DNA of 64,000 bases from Apodemus sylvaticus. Its lineage: Eukaryota; Chordata; Mammalia; Rodentia; Muridae. This document shows positions 12,118-22,806 of this stretch, piece after piece. Under the pieces are notes generated by a model. It was not told the DNA's origin, did no database searches, and was given only the letters and a program-made list of their open reading frames with translations. The translations under genes were made by a program, and so were the position numbers. Within the stretch, counting starts at the first letter, position 1, and every line of letters starts with the position of its first letter. The stretch is from positions 124,001 through 188,000 of the forward strand of contig NC_067478.1 of the NCBI RefSeq assembly GCF_947179515.1, read 5' to 3'.

Positions 12118-12580
12118 CCAGTATTGCTGCTTGCTGCTGATAGTCCTTTCTTGCCACTATTACATAGCCTAATGATTCTTGAGCATCAGCCCACCTTATT
12201 GAGCAGATTTCCTGCAGAATCAATATGAAGATATACTTTCATGTAGTAATGTTCTGCAGATGAGCTGATGATTTTGAATTCCTGATAATGACTTTTTAGA
12301 ACTCATAAACTTACACAAGTAATCTCAAGTCCCCTATAAAATCAAAGTTGCAAATAGAGCTCTGTAAACCTTTATGTGTCACAGGCTAATTGCACTAGGA
12401 AAAGAAAGCAAGCTTGGAACAATTTTACAATCAAGGAAACATTCCTTCTATGTCAGGAATGAGGCCACTATCTGGTAAGTAAAGGTCAAAAACCTGGGAA
12501 TGGGCAATTTATTGTCCATACAAGGACAGAAAATAAATGATTGATTAGTCTATATATACAAGACTTAAAAATAACAAGTC
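12118..12580. other. Non-coding, nothing recognised
   Basis: AT-rich single-copy-looking sequence between the LTR element and a B1. No gene or repeat is identified. Confidence 0.4.
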
Positions 12581-12582
12581 AC

Positions 12583-12717
12583 GGCTGGGTGGTGGAGGCT
12601 CATACCTTTAATCCAAGCACTTGGGAGGCAGAGGCAGGCAGATTTCTGAGTTCGAGGCCAGCCTGGTCTACAGAGTTCCAGAACAGCCAGGGCTACACAG
12701 AGGAACCCTGTCTCGAA

Positions 12718-12749
<32 letters not shown>
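12583..12749 (+). repeat. B1 SINE with (AAT)n tail
   Basis: Full-length B1: GGCTGGGTGGTGG head, CACTTGGGAGGCAGAGGCAG box region, GAGTTCGAGGCCAGCCTGG, and CCCTGTCTCGAAAA end. The tail has become about 11 AAT units. Target duplications are not clear. Confidence 0.95.
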
Positions 12750-12752
<3 letters not shown>

Positions 12753-13264
12753 CAGAAGGCAGATGATTTGTTTCTGGACAAAACCATGCTAACATGACAT
12801 AAAAATTATTACTTTAAACTTATAATTAACTTATGGAGCTAGTAAAAGATATTGAATGTTTAGTCAGGAACTAGTCTTAATGAAAATACATATAAACAAT
12901 TCTGCTGTAACTCTTTAAGCCTTAGTGACCTATGACATGAACTTATGCCTTTAAGAAAAACAACTAAACAAAAAAAAAAAAACCCATGTGATCAATTATC
13001 CTGAGAATGTATAAAAACCTTATAAGAGCAACTACAATAAAGCAGTGATTTAGCCTTTCTCTGCTTGATCCAGTATAGGTGTGTCTCTATATGTGTGTAC
13101 TTTTCTTTCCTTCTTTCTCTGTTTTCTTTTTTTTTTTCCTTTTCTTTCCTCTTTGACTCATGAAGAGTTAAGGAACTCCAAGCCTCTTGCCTAGCTAGCA
13201 AGAGGCCTGATCACAGAGAAAGGTACTAAAGTAATTAAGTTTCTTTTCTCCTGCTACTATCAGG

Positions 13265-13460
13265 AGGAGTTAAATTGCAAGAAGCTACTGACTGGCCTTT
13301 GGCCACAGAACATCAAAGAGCTAAAATGGGGGTGGGTTGATTGGGGAAGGGGAGATGGCTTATGGGATTTTTGGAGGAGGGGGGAACCAGGAAAGAGAAC
13401 AATATTTGAAATGTAAATAATATACCTAATTAAAAAAAACAAAAATAGAAAAAAAAACAG
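13265..13460 (+). mobile_element. Short L1 3' end
   Basis: Contains L1 3' UTR motifs (GGCTTATGGGATTTTTGG, GGGGGGAACCAGGAAAG, ATTTGAAATGTAAATAA) and ends in an A-rich tail near 13430-13458. The same motifs close the L1 at 27417. It is a heavily 5'-truncated insertion. Confidence 0.75.
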
Positions 13461-13914
13461 CTGTGCACCCATGACAGCCAATGACCTGCTGCCCTTCTCA
13501 GGGAACTGTGATGCTAGGCTGGACTCCAGCAGTCCAGCACTACTATGAATTAAGTACACCTTGCCAGTTAGGATACAGGCTACAAATGCTCCTCAGATCC
13601 ACTAATGCCACTAAGGAAACTGAGAAGACAGGAATTCTGGGCCCTGAAACAACTCATGAAGAAAGGCAATGGACATAGCATGATGATACCTTGTGTAGAT
13701 TAAGATAAGGTGTCTAGAGACAGTCTGAGTCTCCCATGGCTAAGCAAAAAATCAAGGACATTCTATGAGTATAAAATCAACCACAGAAATCAGCCAGAGT
13801 CTGTGGAAGTGTCTTTTTGGAGAGACCTCTTTTATGTGTCTATGGTTAGCTGAGAACCCTGTAACAGAGTTTTCAGTCATGTTTCTGTGGATACTCTGGA
13901 TTTAATAAGTTTTT

Positions 13915-14290
13915 ATAGTGGAGTAGTGTTATTTATCTTGTCCATCAACTTGATTGTATTGAGAAGTACCTAGATAACATAATAATGCCCTCCTCTAGGC
14001 AAGATTGTGAAGATGTTTACAAAGAGACTTATCTAAAGGGAGAAGATCTGTCCTGAAAGTAGTTAGCACCATTGTACATGTTAGAAAGCTAGATGGAATA
14101 AAAGGGGGAAAAAAGAAAAACAACCAAAGTAGTAATTTTTTCTATGTTTTCTGACTACCATGGTATTAGCTGTTCTCCTCTACCATTATCTTTATTCCAT
14201 TATGGAACTGTGAGCCAAAATAAATCTTTCTTCCTTAAAGTTGTTTTGCTCAGCCATTGTTTTTAGAGTGATAAAAAACTTTTACAAAAT
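13915..14290 (+). mobile_element. MaLR-type LTR (old)
   Basis: Starts near a TGTTATTTATCTTGTCC-type head and contains GAACTGTGAGCCAAAATAAA, a hallmark near the 3' end of rodent MaLR LTRs. It is diverged and no partner LTR is nearby. Confidence 0.6.
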
Positions 14291-15625
14291 GAATTATTAT
14301 GTATATTGTAGAATGCTAAATGGCATCGTTGTCTTCACCCATGAGGTCCTATTAGTAACAAGTTTCTCAGTTCAGCCGCCAAAATATCTCTTGAAATTGC
14401 TAGATATCCCTTAAGGGTATTACCATCCTCTCATTGAGAATAACTGCTCTAGGATAATCAACAATGAGTTAAGTAAGGAAGAAATAAAATCAGGGAGCAC
14501 AGAACAAAAAACTAAGTTCTACATATCTTGAGTATCCCTGAAAGTTATGAAATTAGATACTAATATTGGATTCTAAAGCATATGTAATTTGCATGGTTGT
14601 AACTGGTAGATGTTGGAAACCTCACTCTTAAGGCTCATGTTCTCATTGAGCTAGACCATAAGACAGTTTACAGAGTCACTTAGTGTCTTATGCACCTTAT
14701 ATGCTTCAAGATTAAAAGGAAATAGACATTCTCAAAAAACTTTTAAAATAGCAAATATCTACAAAGATGTCTGAACTAGGTGACACTATTTTAAGTTCTT
14801 ACCATTCAATATCTTATTCGTTCTCTAATCAAAACTATGAGACATATATTATTATACTCAATTACAAAGAAGAAAGTCAAGGCTTAAAAATAGTACACTT
14901 CGATTGCAACTCAATACCCTAATGACTAAAAACAAATTAAACTATACTATTTATTTGTACACCAGACTTGGAATATTCAATATAATAATCATGGCCACAT
15001 TAAAATTAAATACAACTTATAATCCACACTATCCACATTCTATATTCATGCAATATGCTACCATATTAGAAGATATAGAAAGAAAATATGACGTCAGGAA
15101 CATTATATTGGGCATCCTGCTATAGACATTTTGTAGTCGAAACATCCCTGTTAGCTGATATTAGTAGTCTTCAAATTACCAAAAGGAACCAAAGGTTATA
15201 AGAACTCAGATTACTTCCTAAGCTCCCACTGCCTCAAGATGATATTCAGGCCAATATGACTTTTAAATTCTTACCTTCTGAACCCAGAATCTGGTCTTTA
15301 CCATGCAGGAAAGACTGAGTTGTCCAATCAACAGATGATTTGATTATATATTGAGAAAGCATTATAACTTCTTTATAGGATATTTTTGAGCAATCTAAGA
15401 TAATGGAAATAAATATAAGTAGAAAAATTCTGGAGTAATATAGACTATGCTGAAGCATTTCCACTATGTGTTTATTTTTAAACTTAGTTGCATTATGTTC
15501 AGTGATACTTAGTTTCATGAAGGGGCATTATCTTGACTCAAAACAAAAAGAGCCACTTATATTTGCTTTTCAGAAATACCTCTCACAGGGTCATGTTTTG
15601 TGTATAGTAAAACATGTCTAGACAG
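14291..15625. other. Non-coding, nothing recognised
   Basis: AT-rich sequence. The longest open frames, 14904-15125 plus and 15246-15518 minus, have compositions typical of chance frames in AT-rich DNA. No repeat is recognised. Confidence 0.4.
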
Positions 15626-15935
15626 TGACACTATTAATAAGCCCGTGGATTCTTCAGGAGGTGAAGGCACTAAGGATGCTTTCCTTAAGCACTAAGGATG
15701 GCTTTAAGGCACTAAGGATGATCCTTTGAAAGTTACAGCTTGCCCCTGCTTCTGGACTTTGCTTTCTGGACTTCTGTAACCTCAGCAGTCTCTGGTGTAC
15801 ATACCCATGTACTTTGATACAATGCTATGACTTCCCCATAATGAACTAAAATTATGAGCCAAAGTAAACTCCTTCCTTCAGTTGTTTTAACTGAGTATTA
15901 TGGTCACAGTGACACAAAAGTAACTAATACAAGAC
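15626..15935 (+). mobile_element. MaLR-like LTR remnant
   Basis: Ends with ATTATGAGCCAAAGTAAACT and GTAACTAATACAAG, the usual end motifs of rodent MaLR LTRs. A short GCACTAAGGATG unit is repeated three times near 15668-15720, probably a local tandem expansion. Confidence 0.5.
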
Positions 15936-16130
15936 AAACTTTGTTTCATGTGTGTGTGTGTGCTAACTTCTTAATCTTTTCATAATTAACATTGCCTGAC
16001 CAGTTCATGATCTTCTTCATGCCCCAACCCTCACACTCAGCATGACAATGCTGATTCCACCTGTCAAACCCAGTATGACAGACTTCAACCCAATCATCAC
16101 TTCCAGTGTCTCCGTGGCTATTTTGAGAAC

Positions 16131-16708
16131 CACCTGGGGAGTTCTTTCCTTTTTTATTGAATATAATCTTCATTTACATTTCAAATGCTAAAGCTTTCCT
16201 GGTTTCCCCCTTCCCAGAAAACCCCCTACCCCTCCTCCCATCCCCTGCCTCCAAGTATATGTTCCTCCACCCGACCCACTCCCACCTCCCCTCCCCCCAA
16301 TTTCCCTTTGCTGGGGTATCTATTAAGCCTTCACTGGATCAAGGACCACTCCTCCCACTGATGCCCAACAAGGCATTCCTCTGCCACATTTTTGGCTGAA
16401 ACCATGTGCACACCTTGGTTGATAGTTTAGTCCCTGGGAGTCCTAGGGTGTTTGGGTGGCTGACATCGTTGTTCTTCCCATGGGGCTGTAAACCCCTTCA
16501 ACTCCTCCAGACCACCCTCCAACTCCTCCACTGGGGACCCCATGTCCAGTCCAATGGTTGGCTGCTTGCATCTGCCTCTGTATGTGTAACGCTCTGACAG
16601 GGCTCTTCCAGAGACAACCATGACATGCTCCTTTTACTATATACTTCTTGTCGTCCATAATAGTGTGGAGTTTGGTGACTGTTTATAGGACGAATCACCT
16701 GGGGAGTT
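16131..16708 (-). mobile_element. 5'-truncated L1 3' end with target-site duplications
   Basis: L1 3' UTR on the minus strand, with the poly(A) side on the left (TTTTTTATTGAAT near 16150). A 13-bp direct repeat, CACCTGGGGAGTT, lies at 16131-16143 and 16696-16708. That is typical of target-primed reverse transcription. Open frames inside are L1 3' UTR noise. Confidence 0.9.
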
Positions 16709-17683
16709 TGTAAGAGTTAGAAACACAGGCACATGTGGACTGATTAAACAGAAGTGTTTGTTGTAGAATTGGAGTGGGTCTTAGTGTACAACTCCCCATG
16801 TCATTTAAAAGTGAAGCTAAGATTAAGCCAGGACTAGAATATAGCCTTCATTAATTGTATGCCCAACTCCTGAATTTATCTAGGTATGATTGTAAGTGGT
16901 ATCAGACCCTCTCCCCACTCATTCAATGGCTTATCACTGACTGCACACCAAGATTAGGAAACACTGTCAAAACTTGCTAATTCTTGGGTCCTCTGAAACT
17001 TTCTTTGAGGGCATGGAGTAGACTCTGCTTTTCACTTATGGAGAGAGGCACCTGGACTGAGTGAGCCTCAACAGTTTTTCCATTTTAAAGGTATATAGTT
17101 TTGTAAAAATGTTTCATTCATGTGAAGTAATAATGGTAACGAAGAAAAGAGAATAAAAAGAATCAAAGAAAACCACCTGCATCTCAACTATATTGGAACA
17201 CTGCAAACACTTGGAATATGCAAGATTAGAGTGAAATGCAAGGAAAATTTATGACATTTCATGCATGTGAAAATGCCTGCTTATAAATAATTTCTGGAGC
17301 TTTTTCAATGTCTGGCCTCCAATATTCTGCAGATCCACCTGAAACAATTATTTCAATCAAAGTGTCAACTTGTCTCCTCAACTGATGTTATTTCTGTTCT
17401 TCAGAAGCAGTGAGAAAGAGCTGTGTGTCATCTACCCTGAGCTGCTCTGGATATGCCTCTGTCCACACTGGAATTAAAGACACAAACGGTAAACAATTCA
17501 GTGAAACCATACTATTGGTTTCCATGCTGGTTGCCAAACATCCTTGTTATTTGCTAGTTGGCCACTGGGGGGCAATAGACTATGTAGCTTAGGCTATTTG
17601 CAGTTTTCATAGCTTTCCCTTTAACTCAAGCAGGAAAAGGGGTCATTTTTCTCTATGTATGCTTTAAAACTCATTTTTTTTTT
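16709..17683. other. Non-coding, nothing recognised
   Basis: No gene or named repeat is seen. The 60-residue frame at 17410-17592 has no features that support coding. Confidence 0.4.
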
Positions 17684-17830
17684 GAGCCAGGCAGTGGTAG
17701 TACACACCTTTAATCCCAGTAATTGGGAAGAAGAGGCGTATTTCTGAGTTTAAGGCCAGCCTGATCTACAGAGGAAGTTCCAGGGTAGCCTGGGCTACAC
17801 AGAGAAAATCTCAAAACAGACAAACAAACA
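17684..17830 (+). repeat. B1 SINE
   Basis: Diverged B1: GAGCCAGGCAGTGGTAG head, ACCTTTAATCCCAG, AAGGCCAGCCTGATCTACAG, CTGGGCTACACAGAG and a (CAAA)n tail. Confidence 0.9.
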
Positions 17831-18074
17831 ACCCCTGTATTTTTAAAACAAAAAAGCTCTTGAGGCATAACAGAATTATAATAACACAGAAATTATAATT
17901 CATCTAAATAGTAACAATATGGACCCAAATGGGACATTAAAATTTCATTAAAATTATGAAAGAAATATATACATAGTCATATGATACCACAAGCAGTTTT
18001 TCTTTGTAAATTCATCTAATATATGGAAAGGTAAGAAGGAGTATGTATATCAGCCATAAAAAGAAAGAAATGGA

Positions 18075-18420
18075 CACTTTTTGTCATGGTTGGTATTGAT
18101 TGACTTCTTTACTGGATTTAGTACTACTTAGGAAACACATTTCTGTATCTATGAGGATGTTTCCAGACCCATCCTTAATATGGACAACACCATTCCATGG
18201 ACTGGGGACTTGGGCTGAATAAAAAGGAGAAAGAGCTGACACCAGTATTCAATTCTTTGCTTCCTGGGTGTAGATGTGACATGACCACCAAGCTCACACT
18301 TCTCACACATCACAGTAGAGTGCATTCCTTCAAACTATCAGCAATCATAAACCTTCTTTCCTTAAGCTGCCTTTGTCAGATATTTTGTCACAGCAGCAAG
18401 ATAACTTACTAACACACTTT
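18075..18420 (+). mobile_element. Old MaLR-like LTR
   Basis: Contains GGGCTGAATAAAAAGGAGAA, AATCATAAACCTTCTTTCC and a TAACTTACTAACAC end. The arrangement fits rodent MaLR LTRs, with heavy divergence. It lies just past the likely Ccr5 poly(A) site. Confidence 0.45.
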
Positions 18421-18915
18421 CCCTCATCCTCACAAAAGCTGGCTCTATCATAGCAGATAAAGGGCTCCCTTCCCCTCACTCCTGTCTTCTAAGCCCATCT
18501 GCCTTCCACTCTTCTTTGACACTTTCTACCTTCAGATCTAAGGAATGAAAAGCAACCTTTTGACTCTGTCGAGAAGTTATTGAACCATTCAGAGCCAGTT
18601 TTATTTCCTACTTGTTTGTCTCTTCCATTAGGAGCATTAACAGCCAGAATATCTTTGCACGCCTTCTTTGGGAGCTGGGGTTGTAGCAGACTGAAAACCA
18701 GCATGTTCCAAACTCTCTTGGAACATCTATCCTCTCTCTGAGCAGGAAAAACCATGCACAGAACTCTCAGTGTTATAGAATTTTCATTACTGAAATTATT
18801 AACATATTTTTGAAAGAAAAAAAAAGAAAGAGAAAGAAAAGAAGGAAGAGAAACAAAGGCAATGCTCTCTCTCCTGTGACTCCCACTCAAATACCAGACC
18901 ACAAAGTTGCATATC

Positions 18916-18921
18916 TTTATT
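18916..18921 (-). terminator. Candidate Ccr5 poly(A) signal
   Basis: The minus strand reads AATAAA about 1.76 kb after the Ccr5 stop codon. It is followed within 40 nt by a GU-rich stretch (TTTGTGGTCTGGTATTTG). A transcript of about 3 kb would result, which is in line with known rodent Ccr5 mRNAs. Other AATAAA matches lie near 20182 and 18600. Confidence 0.5.
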
Positions 18922-20677
18922 TTCAACCAGATTCTTGACATCTGAAATAAATTTGTAAATATGTTAAAACTCTTTTAATTGAAAGTAAGTACAATTTAAA
19001 AATTACAATATTTCAAGGCAACATTGCACAAATAACATAACATTTTTAATAACAAATTATTATGAAAATTTGTTTCAGGATGTAAGTTAACTGCTAAAAA
19101 TACTTTAAAGGAAAGGTAATCATCACCACCACCCATTTAATCTAAGAACTCTGTATTTAAATAAGTATTATTTTTGTAAGTAGTGAAACAACTACTTACA
19201 AAATACTCTCATAATTTTATGTACTATGCACTAAATATACACTTGATGGAAAGTATAAAAATTTTTACAAAGCACTTTTTATAATACTCATTATCTTCAA
19301 AGAATTTATAACTTTCTATATGCTAACGAATATAAAAATACAAGTGGATATGTTCATATATACTTGTAATCTCAGAGTTTGAGATGTAAGCAGGAAGATC
19401 ATGAACTTGATGCTAGTCTGGGCTACACAGTGGGGAAGAGGATGTGGATTCCAGGAATAAAAAAAAGCAAATGTTCACTTCCTGCTGACAGTCACAGGAC
19501 TCTGGTTTCACAATTGGAGCTTGAGAAAAACCAGTAGCACCTCTTGTTAGGCAGATACTTTAATCTTCTGAGAGATTCTAATCCCTTTGTTTCTTCCCCT
19601 AGCCTTCACTATGAAGATCTTAACTGCTCTAAAATTCAAAACAAAATCAACTACAAAAACAACAAAAAATCCTAAAGCTCTCTGAAATGGCTAAATGTAG
19701 CACTGTTTGTGTGGAGAAGCCATCTGGAAAGAGTGACTGAAGCCCTCATACTCAAACTGGAACACGGAGGGCAGTAGTTATATTTGCATGGCTCCTGAAG
19801 TGCACAACAACTTGTTTCTAAAATGAACCTCCCAGATATGATGATTGCCAAGTAAATAGAGAAAAATTGATGTTCTTCCCCCATCTCTTGAAGCCTCTGC
19901 TCAAGGTTATAAAGGTCTGGGTTCAAACTATGTAAACAGCCCTCATCACAAGAATCACAAAGGGTTCATATTATTCCTAGACCTCAGGCTCATGATTCAT
20001 AATCCAGGTGTTTCACAGATCTCTGGTTACCCGCTAGGATCAAAGCTGGTATGGTAGAATTTAGGTCTGAAAGCAGCAACAAAATGCCAGCCTGAGATCA
20101 CTTTGTATTCAAACTATAAAATGAGACTACCTTCCTAAGCCAAACTCTTTACTCTTCCTTTGTATTTGCTGTTTCCTCAATGTTTATTCCAACCTAAGTA
20201 GGCCTAGGGGATCTTGTTAACCTCTAACTCCAATTTACCCCAAGTTCTGCTGACTCTACATTTTATATGCAGAAGTGGTTCTTCCTCTTATGGCAATCAG
20301 GCACATCAATGGACAGCAAGAAGTGACTTTATGCCAATCAGGCATATTTAAAGCCACCTCTCAGGAACACAGAGATGAGACATATCATCTCTAGACAACA
20401 GCATCAGCATCTGCCCCGTGTCCATCCCTTTGCACATGCGCCATGGCCCCTGCCTCAAGTCTCTTTGTGCATGTTTCCTGATCCAGATAAAAGACCTGTT
20501 CTCCTTGCCAGCTCCAAAACTCTCATTCAGTTTTAAAAGACCAAATCGATCTTAAATAAATACCAACAAGATGTATGTATCTTGGGCCCTCTATGACAGT
20601 AATTTCTTCTTTAAAAGAACCATTCCTACCCCCAAGTTACATAGAAAAACTAAGTGATACATAAAACTCAACCCAGG
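18922..20677 (-). other. Ccr5: Likely Ccr5 3' UTR
   Basis: Sequence between the Ccr5 stop codon and the best poly(A) signal. It is AT-rich and carries a degenerate B1-like stretch near 19352-19440 (TTGTAATCTCAGAGTTTG, GTCTGGGCTACACAG). A possible LTR-like segment near 20230-20600 (TCCAGATAAAAGACCTG) cannot be named. The assignment as UTR is an inference from the position of the signals. Confidence 0.45.
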
Positions 20678-21742
20678 TCATAAACCAGTAGAAACTTCTT
20701 GTTCTCCTGTGGACCGGGTATAGACTGAGCTTACACGATCAGGATTGTCTTGCTGGAAAATTGAACAGCGTTTGCAAAAGCGTTTGACGACGTGTTTTCG
20801 GAAGAACACTGAGAGATAATTCCGAAACTTCTCCCCAACAAAGGCATAGATGACAGGGTTTAGGCAGCAGTGTGTCATCCCAAGAGTCTCTGTTGCCTGC
20901 ATGGCCTGGTCTAGTCTATTAGAACTACTGCAATTATTCAATCCAAAGAATTCCTGGAAGGTGGTCAGGAGGAGGACAATGTTGTAGGGAGTCCAGAAGA
21001 GAAAGTAGACAATCATGATGGCAAAGATGAGCCTCACAGCCCTGTGCCTCTTCTTCTCATTCCTACAGCGAAACAGGGTGTGGAGAATTCCTGAGTAGCA
21101 GATGACCATGACAAGTAGAGGCAGGATCAGGCTCAAAATGACCATTTTTAATGTTTGGAAACTCTTCCAGAAATGATATTGAGTTTGTGGAAAATGAGGA
21201 CTGCATGTATAATGAAAACCTTCTTTCTGAGATCTGGTAAAGATTATTTCTGGGAGAGAGGCAAACATAGCCACCACCCAAGTGACAACACTTGTTAACA
21301 CTCCAAAGTTGACTGTTCTGACTTGTAAAGCAAACACAGCATGGACAATAGCCAAGTATCTATCAATTGTCAGGAGGATAATGAAGAAGATTCCACCAAA
21401 ATAACCAATGTGATAGAACCCTGTGAATACTTTACACATTATATTTCCAAAGACCCACTCCTTTGCAGCATAGTGAGCCCAGAATGGGAGTGTGAGCAGG
21501 AAGAGCAGGTCAGAGATGGCCAGGTTGAGCAGGTAGATATCAGTCATGCTCTTCAGCTTTTTGCAGCTTATCAAGATGAGGAAGACCATCATGTTACCCA
21601 CAAAACCAAAGATGAACACCAGGGAGTAGAGTGGGGGCAGGAGCTGGGCTGCAATTTGTTTCACATTGATTTTTTGGCAGGGTGCTGACATACCATAATC
21701 GATGTCATAAATATAGGTTGGAATTGACCCTTGAAAATCCAT
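20678..21742 (-). CDS. Ccr5: C-C chemokine receptor type 5 (CCR5)
   Basis: An intact 354-residue class A GPCR in one coding exon. CCR5 is a plasma-membrane receptor of T cells, macrophages and microglia that binds CCL3, CCL4 and CCL5 and signals through Gi; this role is known from the family. Visible features: an acidic N-terminus with Tyr10, Tyr12 and Tyr16 as likely sulfation sites; seven hydrophobic segments; Cys103-Cys180 and Cys22-Cys271 as the expected disulfide pairs; the DRY motif at 127-129; NPVIY at 295-299; Cys323 and Cys326 as likely palmitoylation sites; and a Ser/Thr-containing tail (phosphorylation and arrestin sites). The length equals mouse and rat CCR5, two more than human. 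The start lies 11 nt after a strong splice acceptor, and the next ATG (codon 18) would remove the sulfotyrosine region. Position and order with Ccr2 match the known cluster. The protein resembles mouse and rat CCR5 from memory without matching either exactly. Confidence 0.98.
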   Translation of the reverse strand: MDFQGSIPTYIYDIDYGMSAPCQKINVKQIAAQLLPPLYSLVFIFGFVGNMMVFLILISCKKLKSMTDIYLLNLAISDLLFLLTLPFWAHYAAKEWVFGNIMCKVFTGFYHIGYFGGIFFIILLTIDRYLAIVHAVFALQVRTVNFGVLTSVVTWVVAMFASLPEIIFTRSQKEGFHYTCSPHFPQTQYHFWKSFQTLKMVILSLILPLLVMVICYSGILHTLFRCRNEKKRHRAVRLIFAIMIVYFLFWTPYNIVLLLTTFQEFFGLNNCSSSNRLDQAMQATETLGMTHCCLNPVIYAFVGEKFRNYLSVFFRKHVVKRFCKRCSIFQQDNPDRVSSVYTRSTGEQEVSTGL

Positions 21743-21773
21743 CCTGCAAGAGCCTACGAATAAACAAAAGACA
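21743..21773 (-). promoter_or_regulatory. Ccr5: Splice acceptor and short 5' UTR of the Ccr5 coding exon
   Basis: The minus strand reads a T-rich tract (GTCTTTTGTTTATTCGTAG) ending in AG at 21755-21754. An 11-nt leader follows (21753-21743) and then the ATG. Human CCR5 also has an 11-nt leader between acceptor and ATG, from memory. Confidence 0.8.
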
Positions 21774-22294
21774 ATGCTTAATAAACTTCAAAGCAGTTAC
21801 TGGCCTACCACAACTACTGTTTTATAACTTAGTAGGTCTTTGAGGCATAGATGGCTACATTTAATTTTCCCATCATCAGATGGGTCAAAATTCACCAAAG
21901 ATGCATTTCATCAAATAAAATTCTGTTTTCCATATCAACAGGGGTGGGGTGGGTGGTGAATTAATCTGTGAAATTGAGTCAGGTCCTGTGTAACTCATGG
22001 GCTTAACATCTATATTGAAGATGCTGGTTCTAGGTATTTATCCATAAATACTAGGTTTCACACAAATGCCAGTAAGAATGAGTAGTAGGTACTAATTACT
22101 GTTCTAAGCTTCTTACATATGCATTTGCTAAATACTTCATTTTTCTAGACAAAACACTTCCCAAGTACGAGAAAATGAATAAGTTAATACAAAAACCACA
22201 CCACCAGGGAGTAACTTACTTTGAATTTGGGCAGTATGAAATCTTAACTGACATGTGTTGCTTGTCACTCTTTGGTAACTAATAAATTTTTTCA

Positions 22295-22295
22295 T

Positions 22296-22364
<69 letters not shown>
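22295..22364. repeat. (CT)n microsatellite in the Ccr5 intron
   Basis: About 34 CT units with one TTT interruption near 22313. It lies about 550 bp upstream of the Ccr5 coding exon and reads as (AG)n on the gene's sense strand. The dipeptide-like open frames are artefacts. Confidence 0.95.
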
Positions 22365-22367
<3 letters not shown>

Positions 22368-22732
22368 AACATGGTTTGTCCTGAGCTTCCAGAACACAGG
22401 CTCTTTCTGGATGGTAGCCAACTGGGAGAGCAGTGGGAGTGGGTGGGGCCAAATTTTGATTTTTCCAAGAAAAAAGGTTGCTTAGTATAAATAATTTATT
22501 AATTTATAATAATTTAATAATTCTTCATTGTGCTGGGGCCAGAAGCCAAAGGCTTCAGAGGAATTAAAACCTGTTGCTTAACAGCAGGGGATTAAGTAAA
22601 GGACTTATTGCAAGTGTTCCCTTCTCTGGCCAGGCTGGTTAACTCTTTTTTAATCAGAGATAAAAAGGAAAGGAAAGGTCACTCACACAGACACACACTA
22701 GGTGAAGCAGAAAATGGCTCCATCACTACATT

Positions 22733-22806
22733 TGGATAGATGGATAGAAGGATGGATGGATGGATAGATGGATGGATGGATGGACGGATGGGTAGGCGGG
22801 TAGGTG
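22733..22806. repeat. (GGAT)n microsatellite in the Ccr5 intron
   Basis: Imperfect GGAT/GGATA units, drifting to GGTAGGCG at the right edge. Likely polymorphic. Confidence 0.9.

Noticed and set aside
18489..18941. 150-codon minus-strand open frame
   Set aside because: It overlaps the likely Ccr5 poly(A) site, has no recognisable domain and its composition mirrors A/G-rich noncoding sequence.
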